In this document: positions 46,317-58,500 of the stretch, in pieces
Numbering within the stretch: position 1 is the stretch's first letter
Layout: the number at the start of each line of letters is the position of its first letter
Origin: Pholiota molesta
Taxonomy: Eukaryota > Basidiomycota > Agaricomycetes > Agaricales > Strophariaceae
Length of the DNA: 64,000 nucleotides
Reading direction: 5' to 3'
NCBI GenBank assembly: GCA_014925825.1
Contig: JACGCK010000011.1
Coordinates: forward strand, 434,001 to 498,000
The notes under the pieces: generated by a model
What the model was told of the DNA's origin: nothing
The model's database searches: none
What the model saw: the letters and a program-made list of their open reading frames with translations, nothing else
Position numbers and translations under genes: made by a program

Positions 46317-47971
46317 ATGAACGTGCTTAAGAACCCATCCTTCTTCCGCCCCTCCAGCCGCCCGTCCTCCCCTGCCCCGGTGGCAGCTCCATCCCGCCCG
46401 GACTCTAGCCAGGGCGCAGGACAGGTCCGTACCTCCAACAAGCTGTCTCTCACGAATTTCATTCGCCAAGCGCCATCGCCTGCTCCGATTCCTGTCGCCA
46501 GTCCTACCACCCTCATTCACGATGGGTCATACCTCGAGATGTTGGGTCTGAAACTCAGCGAAGCTGTGTCGAAGGCTCTCGCGCAAACACCCGGGCCGCC
46601 TCCTACCAACGACCAAGTCGCTGGAAAGCGCCCGATCCCGCAAGGCCGTGGCGTTACACTCGGCTCCTTGATCGCATCGTAAGAGACACATCTCGATCCA
46701 CGCCGGCGGCTCGCTGATTTAACTTTAGAGAACTGAAGGCAGCGTCTGACAATCCACACCTCTATCGAGCCGTCTTACGGTCTCTGCAGCGCCCTTTGAC
46801 GGTGCTGTTAACGAATCTATCCGGGCAACTCCTGCCAACATTGGCATCGCCCGCTTTCAACGTGGCTCCCACCATTGGCAACCAGTTCCCTTTCCCGAAC
46901 CCAGTTCAGGCCCACGCTCTTTCCGTCGCCAAATTTTGCGAAGAGCTTCTTCAAGTCTTCGATGAACTCGGCCTTGGCAATGAATCTGATGCCCGTGGTG
47001 ATGGACTCAAGTCCATTCGAGATGGTTTCGTATCGATCATTACGCGTGTAGTCAAGCCCTTCATCACCGCCATGCTTCGAGAACTAGTTCCACTAGTTGA
47101 GGCTCTGGAGATTCCAAACACCAATCCTATTGCCAAACCGCCTACTGGAATTAAATCCGTAGTCGTATACCATCCCTCGATCGTGGCCCTCCAAACGCTC
47201 ATGCCTATCTACGCACGCGCTTTGACGACTTCCACGACTTCGGTGCTATCCCACGCTCCACTCGCCAGCCTTCTTATTTCAGTCCTTTGGAAGGCTATGA
47301 TAGCTTTATCGCACCGCGTGGACGTAAAGCCTTCGCCTACTCTAGCTGCGGAGAATTCTCCTCCGTTAGGTGTCAGGAAACGCCGTGGAACGCCGCCGTC
47401 GACCACTCCTCCGTTGACGCCGCCTGCCGGACGGTTCATGATCAAGTTACCTCCCTCACGTCCACCTTCACCACCTCCTACAGTCACCTATGCGACCGCG
47501 GCGGCGGATTGCAAGGCTCTATATGACCTTTTGGTGTCCCTTCCGCGGCCAAGTGCTGAGCATGCATCTACCAGACTTGCACGCGAAGCCGTTGATGAGG
47601 CTTTCGAGGGGCTCAGGACCCTCCCAGCACTGTTAGACGTAGTCAAGGACAAGACCGGCTTGTTGGAAGACGCCTCTGCTGCTCGACGCCTTTCGCTCCT
47701 CACCACCGAAATCCCAACCTTGATCGCCTTGCCGATTGTCTTGCATACATTCGGCGGTCCCGGCGCCTCTTCGGTTGCGTCTATGCTCGGCATAGGCGAA
47801 GAGGAGTACAGGAAGGGCTGCCTGAGTGGATTCAGCCGCGCAGAAGAGTGTACATTCCCGATTGCACAACGGATAGTTGATGTACTGCAACTCGACGCCA
47901 CCGCTAATAAGATTGTCATTCAATGGCTAGAGATGGAGCTGGCTGAGACCGAGGATTCCTTTTCGTACTGA
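46317..47971 (+). CDS. Conserved-looking protein of unknown function
   Basis: About 530 residues in two exons. Exon 1 encodes a Pro/Ser-rich N-terminus (MNVLKNPSFFRPSSRPSSPA) and the start of a folded part (SYLEMLGLKLSEAVSKALA, GRGVTLGSLIA). A short intron (donor at 46679, acceptor ends 46729) joins to ELKAASDNPHLYRAVLRSLQ. The rest is largely helical: RPLTVLLTNLSGQLLPTLAS, KFCEELLQVFDELGLGNESD, GFVSIITRVVKPFITAMLRE, an interrupting Pro-rich loop (TPPSTTPPLTPPAGRF) and VDEAFEGLRTLPALLDVVKD. No signal peptide; hydrophobic helices are amphipathic rather than membrane-like. I do not recognise the family. Confidence 0.72.
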
Positions 47972-48550
47972 AGGTCTGTTTTTCTCTCTTTATTACAAAT
48001 ATCATATGTTTTCTCTGCTATCGTTCTTCACGCTTCCGTGTTTTACTTTCCAAGACTGCGCTTCAGGTCAAAACTTTTTCCTCCCGCGAATCCGCTTTCA
48101 ACAACGGACAATGGGGCTCCTGATCTATTTCATATTTTAGAAATGCAGACGGGATCACACTTTAGAAGTAGTCATCTCTCGCCTTTGCTGTATCGAGTTT
48201 TGGATTTTTTTTTTTTGGCTTAGCTGGTACAACTTTGGCTTTTTAACGTTTCATTTATTGAGCATATCTATGCTGTACTACGACTCTGAGGTGTGTCACC
48301 AATAAAAATTGTTTGTTCAACCATGGTTCTAGGTCTTGTAACGCTCCCTTTCGCAACAATTGGGTATTTCTTGTATAGATATGACTCTTGAGCTTGGGGG
48401 CGTTGGGGAAGATTTAATCTTGTGCTGCCTGGCAAACTAGAAATGGGAACACAAACCTTCAACATCAGCATTCACGTGTTCAACGTTCAGCATTACCTAG
48501 CATTACTCAGGGTTAGGAACTACGCCCTAACGTTATAACTGGGTTGTCTA
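47972..48550. other. Intergenic
   Basis: 3' region of the preceding gene, with a T-run at about 48206-48216, running up to the relic described next. No gene seen. Confidence 0.4.
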
Positions 48551-48559
48551 CATATTCAA

Positions 48560-49170
48560 TGCCCTACCAGTGCCTGGCGTCCAAGCAAGCTTCAAGCCCG
48601 CAATGATCTCCTTGAAAAAAAACAACTCGCGAACTTGGAAAGGAAGCGCCCAGCCATGTGCTCAAGTATCTGAGGGTCGCTTGCAAAGTGTATGTAGCAC
48701 ATATACCTTTCGTGGGCATTCTCGTGGATATGGCCTTTGACGGAATCGACGACGCCGTGGACAGTCATGCGCAGGCAGCCAACGCCTGTCAGCATGTCCT
48801 CGCGGTTGCTTCGGGCAATGGTGATGCTCCAACTTTGAAGAATGTGCTCGAAATCGTGTCCATCGCAAAGCAGTTAGGGCAGGAATTGGGAGCACTCGGC
48901 GTCAAAGCAGTGGGGCAGCCTTTGGCGCAAAATCTGGATTTGGAAAACAAGTCTGCACACCTGGTGGCAGCTTCTACGGCCGCCTTTGATGTGGTGAAAG
49001 CTAAGAGCGTTGAACTTTCTCATACTTTAGCAGGAGCAACCGAGCAGGTAAAGTAATCATACCCTCGTTGACAATAGATATTGAGAAAAACTCAATTCGA
49101 ACAGGCTAAAAACTTTGTTAAACGCTCGGATGTCCCAGATAAAATAGTGCAAAAGGTAATGCAATCCATT
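48560..49170 (+). pseudogene. Truncated relic of a mitochondrial-type membrane protein
   Basis: Homologous to the gene at 49916 but without its presequence and membrane-anchor exon. It can be followed from a segment matching FKPAMISLK, through a frame break at a run of eight A (48611-48618; seven would keep the frame), then EAPSHVLKYLRVACKVYVAH, VDMAFDGIDDAVDSHAQAAN, EIVSIAKQLGQELGALGVKA and DLENKSAHLVAASTAAFDV. A phase-matched intron and a last short exon (KNFVKRSDVPDKIVQK) also match. Absence of an initiator region and the frame break make it a pseudogene; the body is otherwise open. Confidence 0.65.
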
Positions 49171-49915
49171 CTACATTGAAAATTACCTCGAGTCTCAATA
49201 GTCCCAACCTGAGGCAAAACTATAATTTTTCCAAAATTCGAGAAATGGAGGTGTAAATTCGAGCATTGCCTGAATTCGTCTCAGAAGGTAAGCAACACAT
49301 ACGTTCTTATATTTTATCGATTTATTATTTAAATCCAATTCCAAGTTTGAGCATGTCACTGTTTAGAGATACCAACTGGTTTCTGAACATGTTAGAACTC
49401 GTTTTCCGCGATGTTCAATGACAGGTTGCACTTGCCCACAAACAAGCGCCCACTAAAACCCTCCTTTAATGTTAACTTGCCTATACTCTCAGTGCTGTAT
49501 AAATTGCGAAAAAATATATGTAATATGTATGTAACCTTTTTCTGAACTTTGTTGTAGATAAGTAGACATTATCGGGACTAGCAATTTATCAGTCAAGCGT
49601 TTTGCAGTTCCGAGAAGATGAGAAGACGTTTTAAATTGTCTTACTAATAACAAAAATTATTTGTTTTGGAAAGATGTAAGTGCACCATTCCCTTTCCCCT
49701 TCAGCAAGAATTACTATGCAAGGAATCCGGCCCAAATCCAGCCAGTACTTAGTACTTAGTACTTACACCCTGGTGTACAAGATTAGCGTCGCTAAAAATA
49801 ACTCGAGCCTTGTTTGCTTATGTTGTCGTTCTGCCGTGCGGAATCGTCATGCCCTCGGCGGTTATTGCGATATCGTTCGCGCTATGCTTGAATCACCCTC
49901 TCCTTTACCGAAAAA
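49171..49915. other. Intergenic, AT-rich
   Basis: Spacer between the relic and its fuller paralogue. It contains three tandem copies of AGTACTT at 49744-49764 and A/T-rich runs around 49500-49550. No gene recognised. Confidence 0.45.
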
Positions 49916-50533
49916 ATGCTGAACCGCTTGTCTGGACTGAATGGACGACTGCCTCCTGCTCGACTTCTCGTACGGACGTTCACTCAAACGCCTCCTGTCC
50001 GTCGTTTTCACGTTGGAAAATTTCTCCTTATTGGTGCGGCAGCTGGTACCGTCGGCGGAGGACTGATAGTTGGAGCTGGTACCTCTTTTTGTCATTTCCC
50101 GCTCTCTTGCTAAGCTAAACATATGAAAGGCTATGCTTGGTATCGTTATTCTGGTCTCCACCACTTCGTTGAACGGTTCAAACCCGCAGCGTTGTTCTTG
50201 GCCAAAACAAGGAGTGAACTTGGGGCAGAAGCCCCAACCCATGTGCTAAGGCATTTCAGAGCCGCCTGCAAAGCGTATCTAGCACACCTGCCAGGAGCTG
50301 GCTTCCTAGTGGATAGGGCGTTTGACAGCATCGATGACGCCGTGGACGCGCATGCGCAGGAAGCCAACGCCATCATTGCGACGGCGTGCCACAAAGTCTC
50401 TATGATCGTTGCGCGAAAACGTGATGCTCCCGATGGGAACAGTGCTGTCGAAATTATGTCCATCGCTAGACAATTAGCGAAGGATTTGGGGGCGCTTGGT
50501 GTCAAAGCAGGCCAGCCTCTGGCCAGAACCTAG
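49916..50533 (+). CDS. Probable mitochondrial membrane protein of unknown function (C-terminus frameshifted)
   Basis: The first exon encodes a basic, hydroxylated, acid-free N-terminus (MLNRLSGLNGRLPPARLLVR, TFTQTPPVRRFHVG) like a mitochondrial presequence, then a glycine-rich hydrophobic span (KFLLIGAAAGTVGGGLIVGA). A short intron joins to GYAWYRYSGLHHFVERFKPA. The soluble part is helical: HVLRHFRAACKAYLAHLPGA, VDRAFDSIDDAVDAHAQEAN, EIMSIARQLAKDLGALGVKA. It reads into a stop at 50531-50533 (QPLART). Comparison with the copy at 48560 shows the original protein continued (DLEN..SAQLKAASTAAFDMAKSKS) in other frames, implying two lost bases at about 50524 and 50545; homology runs on to about 50800. 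It could be translated as the shorter form. Confidence 0.6.
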
Positions 50534-50800
50534 ATCTAGAAAACAGTCTGCACAGTTGAAGGCAGCCTCTACGGCCGCCTTCGATATGGCAAAATCTAAG
50601 AGCGCTGAGGTGTCGCAAAAACTAGCAGGAGCAACCGAGAAGGTAAATCGCCCTATTCTACACCTTGTTGACATTACTATCAAGACATAACTCTATCTAA
50701 CTTTGAAACAGGCTAAGGATATTGTGCAGAATTCGAATGCCTCCGAAACGATAGTAGAGAAGGTAAAGCAACCTGTTCAAAACTTCGCAATTTGCTTATT

Positions 50801-51381
50801 GTAACCTCAACATTCTAGGCAAAATCTCTGTTTACAAGATCCGAAAAATGATAGACGAGTATTAGCTACATATACGAACAACGCAACACCATGGCTTAGC
50901 TCCAGGATCGCTGGAAATTTTGGATTGAAAGTCCATGTGTAAATGGGCCAGGCCGTCTTGCATGAAACAGGCCGAAAATGTACTCTATACGATTATTTTC
51001 TTGGTCCCCATAGCCTTCCTGTCTTGTGGATCCGAGGGGTGCTATAATTTTTATGATGTACAGATGCTTCTTATCTAATCGAATTCAACGATGTATTTTG
51101 ATGTCACAACACTAACCTGGCACATTATCATGTTAAAAAAGCATGAATAGCATCATACATTTCACTTAGATGCAGACTAACTGTATTTTCGGTCTGAACA
51201 AGCCCACTTTGATATTCGCTGGAATGCTCCATGAGTCTGATTGTCTACAAACTTGGTGCCTATGAGCCTGAATTTTATTGCTTCGACGTGCGAATGTCCT
51301 ATCGCAATAGATAAGAGCGAGTAAACACATTATATGCCACTGCATTTATGATCGCCAACCTTTCTGTTCGCAGTATCAGGT
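50801..51381. other. Intergenic, AT-rich
   Basis: Spacer between the convergent mitochondrial-type gene and MED1. It is rich in A/T with no open frame of note and no repeat seen. Confidence 0.45.
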
Positions 51382-53758
51382 TCAAATTTTAGCAGACAGC
51401 GATTGATAATATACATACTGCAGTCTATTGATAATAAAAGTCCTATCTAGATGAACCGCTACCATTCGCCCATACCCTTCCAGATAAACCCAACGTACCG
51501 CCACGGCGACATATTTCTTCGAGTTCCACAGGTTTAAGTCATACCCCATAGCTCCCTGAACATCGACCGAGATACCCCGGGGCTTACTTTCGTCATGGGT
51601 AACAGTGATCTCTATCAGGCCAGACATCGGCGTACGCGCTGGGGAGGTCATCACGATCTTGGGCCCGGATGCTGGCGCCGCGAACTCAAATAGGTTATCG
51701 GTCGCGTTGCCCGACGGGAGGGAGACGTTGACCGGGATCTTGCGAGGGACAAATGTGCCGGATAATAAGGCGTGGAGCTCCTCTTCTGTGGCTGCTGTTT
51801 CGTCGTCCGGGGGTACGTCTTCTTCCTCCGATTTGAGACCTTCAGGTGTCCAATGTGAGCCAAGGAGAATTTCGTTTAACCAGCATTGCTCTCTAACAAC
51901 CTTGAGAAACAGTTGTCAGGAGAAAATGGTCTCTGAAGGACTATTCACCTCTAATATCCCCCAAATCTCCTTGATGCTGTGGACGGGTATTCGCTCAAGT
52001 GTGAACCCAGGTTCTTCCGGAGCTGTTAGGCGAAGTTGAAGGGGCGGATGTAAGGAGTTTGGCGATCGCTGATGAGTAATGTATCAGGGGTCGTGTATTA
52101 GATATAGCGGAGAGAGAAACATACATATAGGGCAGTGTACCGTTCTGGTGATGCCGTATTTCCAGGGTTCAGCTGTGATAAAATGAATACACCCATCGGA
52201 AATTTCCAAATAAACATACCAGATGATCAACCCAACTTCCAGTACCAAAGGACATCATATCAGTTACTACTCCACCTATGCCATCTCCACCTAGAGGATT
52301 GACAACCAGTTCGATGGATTTCATCCTCGATTGGCTCATTATAACACCCGGACGTTTTCCACCAGCAGTGAAGTCAAGCACCCAGGAAAATGGAGGCGAT
52401 GAATTCTCCTCCATTCCAAAGCCGTCTAGTTGCGGGAACGAATGGTCGAGATCGGCAGCCGAAGGGACGAGAGGGAAAGTGGGCCTCGCAGTGACGTTAG
52501 GCATAGACATGGATGGGGGATATAAGTGAGCCTCGGAGAGTTTTTCCAGCGATAGGGTAGCGATAGTGACTCCAGTCGTTAAAGTAGGCAGCCGAGCTTT
52601 GAGTTCAGATAGAGAAACATCAATGGCAGGTTCATCGTCGGTGACCATTTGTTCCGTTTTCGGATTGCGTAGCAGAGAGAGGTAGACCATTGGGGAGATA
52701 TATGTCAAGAAAGATATAGAAGGTGATATAAGATATGGCAGAGGCAGCGAATGGCATCGAATCAAAAAGATATCAAGAGGGGCCTTTCGTAGAGAAAGTG
52801 ATCTGAAAAATTATATTCAATATTTAATAATGCGCAAGATATGAGATGCTTACGATGCGACGACCTTTGCTTCACTTTTCGCGAGTCCATTTAGAACGGG
52901 CCATAGTTCGTCGATGTCAGTAAACCATCGGATGCCTCCATCGTCCTTGCGGCTTGCCAGCCATCTAGGAGTACTAGATACCGTAGGTGATCAAGCATGT
53001 CTCTGCGAAGCCTAGCTGCATATTGAGGATCTCGGACTTCGTCATCTTTCTGCATTTCATTGCAGTATTTTTCGATTCCGTCCTTCAGAAACGCGTCAAG
53101 CAAGGTAGATGTGCTGTGATTTGAGTTTGCAGAATGTGAGTTAGGTGCGAGTAGGGCGTTGGCTGTCTTGACGTTGGCAACTTTCAACATCGGCTTTAGA
53201 GGGTCCTCATGAGAAATGGTGAAATCGACGTCGATGACCAGACTCTTTCCTCCCAAGACGACAGTCGAGCTCCCTTCCCGGCTTTCATCTTTGAATGTCT
53301 CCATTCCAACAGAGGTTCCCCAGTTCTTTACTTGGTCGACGCACCATTCCGGGACGGACGTTGCGAGTAAAGGGATGTTCTCGCCATAGCTCACCCCAGA
53401 GCGTTTGATAGCACGTCAATAAGGTGATGTAGATTCTTCGAGGACTACGTTTGAAATGTATTGTAAACCTTACAGTTCGCTTAGATGTGAGAGAACTGAC
53501 AGATTGGCTTGCATGTTCAATGTTGGTGTGCTGGCGCATGAGGGAGATCAACTTAGGGTTTGTCCATTGCATGGATGTGTCGTATGTGTGCAATGAATGT
53601 GAAAGTTGTTCAGTCGTGTTAATTAGGTCTTGCAGGAGACCGCATGAATCTGGAGCCGCCATAGCGAATGGATGTACGGCGTGCTGGGGAAATACATCGT
53701 GTTTTACGAAGTTTTCCAAGGATGAAAGAAGAGTTTGAACGGGAGGTTCTGATTGCAT
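51382..53758 (-). CDS. MED1: Mediator complex subunit 1
   Basis: Middle-module Mediator subunit linking regulators to RNA polymerase II. It starts at 53758 (MQSEPPVQTLLSSLENFVKH) and an intron joins SLTSKRT to NLHHLIDVLSNALG. The conserved Med1 core follows: YGENIPLLATSVPEWCVDQV, GSSTVVLGGKSLVIDVDFTI, LKPMLKVANVKTANALLAPN, TLLDAFLKDGIEKYCNEMQK, RDMLDHLRYLVLLDGWQAAR, FSWVLDFTAGGKRPGVIMSQ and the C-terminal VHSIKEIWGILEVVREQCWL. At about 53399 a run of four G breaks the frame between NALG and VSYGENIP; five G would restore it. The family assignment is from remembered fungal Med1 patterns and is good but not certain. Confidence 0.72.
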
Positions 53759-54226
53759 GAAGAATACAGTCGCAGCATCCCGCCGCGTCCAAAACGGTCT
53801 GTTTCAAATGCTGACTAAGCAGATAAAATCTAATACTTTGCCAAATCGTATGCTAAGCTCATGCCATCATCATCTCGAGAAATGAACAACTTATTCAAAG
53901 CAATAACATCAAGCACAAAGCGCGGATTGAATGAAGCGCCCATATATTAGGCGACGTTAGTCACCGACGCCCCGATCAGCTTCACAACAACTCTCTCTCG
54001 CAACTCTTTCGAAGGTCGGACAGCTGGACCTACAATTATGTTTTATATGTAGCTTTGAAAATGAAACCTATTTGGACTGGCAATACCGGTTCAGTTCAGA
54101 CGCGCTTACAGGTTGGCCTAGGTCAGCCACACCGTTTGTAATGCATCTTGGACTGGGTTTTTTCTCCTGTCCTATTATCTTGGGTTGTCGACAGACCGCT
54201 ATCGAAATTTTGTAACGTCGCATGCT
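53759..54226. other. Intergenic, divergent promoter region
   Basis: Spacer between MED1 (minus) and the following membrane protein (plus). Nothing beyond presumed promoters is visible. Confidence 0.4.
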
Positions 54227-55232
54227 ATGTCGCTTCGATTTAGAGTGTTCCGACAAGCACTGTGTGGTGAGTACCTATTCTTCCAGCACATCAGAAAGCC
54301 GTTGCTGACCGCTTGCCTAGTTCTACTCTTCGTATTGGCAGGATCTTCGCTCTGCTTCGCAATCTATCTCTCCAAGTTCTTTTCCCGCCAAGGAATAGTT
54401 TGGATGCTAATATCAGTGGAAGTATCCAGCTGCATTCGGTCATCATGGTCGTCAGTGAGCTCATCTTTCTGTATTCGCTATCTCATGCTGACTCTTCAAA
54501 AGAACGCTACGAAAGCCTCTGTTCTCTTCACCCCAATCAGTAGCTTCTGAAGCTGTGGGGCTTTTTGTTCTTTTTCCCTTCCAATTGAGTAAGTCCGTCG
54601 CTCTTTAAATGTGGTGTACATACACTAACTACCATGCAAAGTTGTTGCTCTTCTGCTTTCTTCGATTAAACCAAGGCTGAACATGCCCATTGGGGCATTT
54701 GTGACCTTGAGACTGCTAGTCGTCTCTGGTGCACTCATTCGTACGTCCTTACTCAATGCACTAAGAAGTATTTGCTTATTATCCCACCCGAGCAGACATG
54801 GTCTATACCCTAGGTCTTCTAACAATCGCGATGTTGACGGTCCCTGCTTTCGACGCGGATGTATGGCTACGTGACCTAGATTCCTCACCTTCGCCTTTTC
54901 CCGTCGCCATAATATTCGGATATGCCTTTCCCTACATAGCGCGGCTCTTCGATGCTACTCGTCCATTCGTACGCGAACCAACGCCCTTAGTGGATCCACC
55001 TACCCCATGTCTACCAACCTGTCCTCTAAACTGCAGTGCCCATGGTGGCAGACGTGGGGTGGCTCAGAAGCTAGTTGAACCGAGCACAGAAGGGGGAGCA
55101 GCTCATAACAACGACACTTCACGAACGCAAGAGATAAAGCAGCAGTCGGTTCTTCCCCATACACTCATCCGGATCCCTAATGCTGCTGAACGGCGAAATT
55201 CTATATATGTTGACCTCAACCTTACGATTTAA
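54227..55232 (+). CDS. Multipass membrane protein of unknown function
   Basis: After MSLRFRVFRQALC, an intron (GTGAGT..CCTAG) joins to VLLFVLAGSSLCFAIYLSKF. A further intron probably removes a GTCAGT..AAAAG segment, giving a third exon with VASEAVGLFVLFPFQL. Later exons give VVALLLSSIKPRLNMPIGAF, VTLRLLVVSGALI and MVYTLGLLTIAMLTVPAFDA. The last exon continues through FPVAIIFGYAFPYIARLFDA into a soluble Pro/Cys-containing tail ending VDLNLTI. At least four hydrophobic segments are visible. Exon limits in the middle are uncertain because two readings are open at about 54400-54480. The family is not recognised. Confidence 0.55.
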
Positions 55233-55531
55233 TCACCTAATTCTCTCTCTACTTTGCTGCACACCTGTGATGACCGCATTGCTTGTATATATCCAGTCGT
55301 TAATTAAGGGATAGGGGCGACGCGTGACAGAAAGACGCGAATGATAACTGCGTGACAGGCGCGTAGCGCGTTCTGCTTTGTCAGCGATGACTTTGGATTG
55401 TTTGGGAACGTCGTGTGGATTGGCGAAGCGTCCGAAACTCAACACGCCTTTTCAACCAAGAGTTCTGCGTCCTCACACAGGCCAGTCTCCAGCTCGCTCT
55501 CTCACTCTGGATTCTTCTTCTCTCTTTTGCC

Positions 55532-58500
55532 ATGACGGTTGAAAAGAAGACCTCTTTGCGCGTCCTCTACACCATCAACAGCTCGCCCCAGTACATCCTT
55601 GCACGCTCGCATACTCGTGTTCCAGTATCCCTGATACCTTCCAACGATAATCAGAACGATAACGCCCCTTCAGACAAGTCTCAGGCATCGAATCCTCTTT
55701 ATGCCAATGTATTGCTCAAAACCTGTCTCGACACAATTTGTCGGTCGAGTCCTGAGCTTACACATGACAGCACACGCGATTTTTCTCTCTATGTTCTTGA
55801 CCCTCTGGAATCCAACTCAGCTCCGGCACCAGTCCACATTAACAATGCGAATGGAGAATCGTCGTCGAAGTGCAATACTCGGGTAGTGGACCAACCTCGT
55901 GGGGTAGCGGTAGGACTCGGGCTCATGTCGTGGGCATTGACCGCTGATGACAGTGATGCTATGACCGTTGTTGGTACGCTGGTCAAACAGTCGAATGGTC
56001 AGGAAGCATTGGAAGTTATATTCGCTCTTCGTGAGGTATGTAGAGTTATTTCAAATTGATGTCATTTAACCCTTTGGTGTTCCAGACAATGGCGATGAAA
56101 AGGCCGGCATGGAGTATGCCACCCCCCTCTCTACCATCCAGTTCTCAAGGAAGTTCAGTGAACCCTATGACTGATAATGCATCGAGCCAACAAGACTCAA
56201 AACCACTAGTATGGTATTCCAACCAAGTGCGTTTTCCATTTGCCCATTACGAGTCTAGCCCGACAATCCTCTTATCCACGCATTCAACAGTCGCTACCTT
56301 CATCCTCTTCGGGACCCTCATCTACAATTGACCTAACAAGAGAGACACTGGCTTCAATCCAAATGCGAGCGAAGGCCAAAATTAAGCCTCCGAAACCTGT
56401 TAGGCAGTCAACCGTCCCTGTCACCGAGTCTGACAAGCTGATGAATGCCGACACGTTTATTGGACCTATGAAAAAGAAGGGTAGACCCAAGACCACCAAC
56501 GTTGATGGGAAATCAGCTGCTACGAGTGGAAGTGCTGTCGGCTCAAGTTCAGGTTCTGTAAGCAGCCCGCAGGAAGTTATTGTAATAGATGGTTCGGACA
56601 GCGACGGATGTCTGCCGACGCCGACGACCAATTCATTTCAGATTCCAACGACGAAAGCGCCAACACCTAGATCTGGGGTCCAGGACCTGACTAAAAAGAA
56701 GAAACCCAGTTACTCTCAATATCCCACAACCCCCGCTTTTACCAAGGAACCTCTGGTGAGACGACGCGTCTCTGACGCACCTAGTAATCCTGCGCCTCCG
56801 CCATCAAAGTCGAACCTCAAGAAGAACCTAGTCTATGGATATCCTAGCATATTTTTCCGCTGCTCGTCGCCTGAATCGACCGCCCAGAATGCCGCAATTC
56901 TCTCTGCCCTCTGTACGATCGATTCCAAAACTCCTCAAAGTGATTCCCAACAAAGCGTCCCTGCCAATCCTGCTTTGGTGTCTGCTCTGAAACAGCTTTT
57001 GTCCATGTATGCTAATGAAGCGTCTGCAAAGTCTCAATCAACCCCTCTTACTCCGCCGTCTTCGTCACAACCTCAAGAACATCACATCCTCGCCTTTCTT
57101 CGTCTAATCGCAAGACGATGTCGTTATTGTTGATAAAGAAAATGTCAATCCTGTAGTCTCACGGAAACCCAGCGGCAAAGACGTCCAATCTCTCAAAAGC
57201 TCAGATTCCCGTCAACCGGCTGCCACCCCTCAGTGAATGCCACTGCAGGTCCAAGTTCGCATACGGAGAGAACGGTGCAAAGTTTAGGACCCAGCGCGCG
57301 CTTGAATGAAATTCAAGGCAGTCGGACTCACTAAAGGAGTCTGTTCTTGCTTCCGGAAGTGACAAAGTTGTGCGGAAACGTACTCTGAGTGACTTATGGA
57401 CGAGAAAGAGTTTGGCAAGAATAAAGGCAAAGGAAAGGAAAGGGAGAGAGACCGAGTAGAGAAACGCGATGGTCATCGCATACGAGTTCCCAACGCCCAT
57501 CAAAACCACCAGCTCATGATCATTGAGGCATTATCCAAGACTTCTTGCTTCTGCGCAACCACGTACCGAACAACCTTCGAATTACTATCGAACACCGCTA
57601 GAATCAATGACGTCTCCTGCCCGACCTCAACGAGAAGAAAATGGTGATCTATTACGACAGCAGCAACAGGATCTGGAAGCTCTGCGTCTCAACCCCCAAG
57701 TAGGTCGGCATCTCCCAAACAAAGAATATCTGCCTCGTCACCTGTTCGGGACCGCATCAGGAACGCAAGAAATATGTGGTCCCGGCGTGGGCCCGAACGA
57801 GCACCTCTACTCAGCCGCGACTGTCCGAAGAAGCCCAGAGAGCCCTGGAGGAGCTTGAGGAGAAGAAGAAACAAGAGAGAGCAGCCGCGCGGAGACGGTT
57901 GCCGTCCATGCAAGCTAGATCAAAGAGCAAGGGCGCACTAGGTCTTCATCCTCGTCTAATAGCAATCAGGAAAATCAATCTGCACCACTGAAGAAACCTG
58001 AACCTGTACGAGCGCCTATCGTCAGCAGCGACGGGCCCATGATCGCCGCCAGCAACGTCACTTTCCCCTTCATGTCAGCACGATCATCTTCACCTCCACC
58101 AAATCCTGTTGGCCTTCCGCAAACTCCAAAAACACCGACGAGAGAGCGATATCACATGCGGCGTACTCCTGGGCAAGAAAACGATTCGTTGTTTACGCCA
58201 ATCCTGCGAAGTGGCAGCCTTTTTGGCAGCGCCAGTTCGCGTCTTTGAAGACACCTCTACCGGGCGTGTTGACCTCACCTCTAGGAAATCGCAAGAAGGC
58301 AAAGCTCTCGCCGTCGCGATCACTTCTTACTGGAAAACTTTTTTCTACACCCAGCTCCTGGAAACATGGATCATCGTTCCCTTCTTCGGAAGATTCCAAG
58401 CTTTCAGATGAGGAAATACCTCAGTCTCTCGAGCAAGAACTAGAGGAAGCCATGGAGGACCTTGACTGTCCGCCTAGCTCTTTACCTTTTGCCAGCAGCG

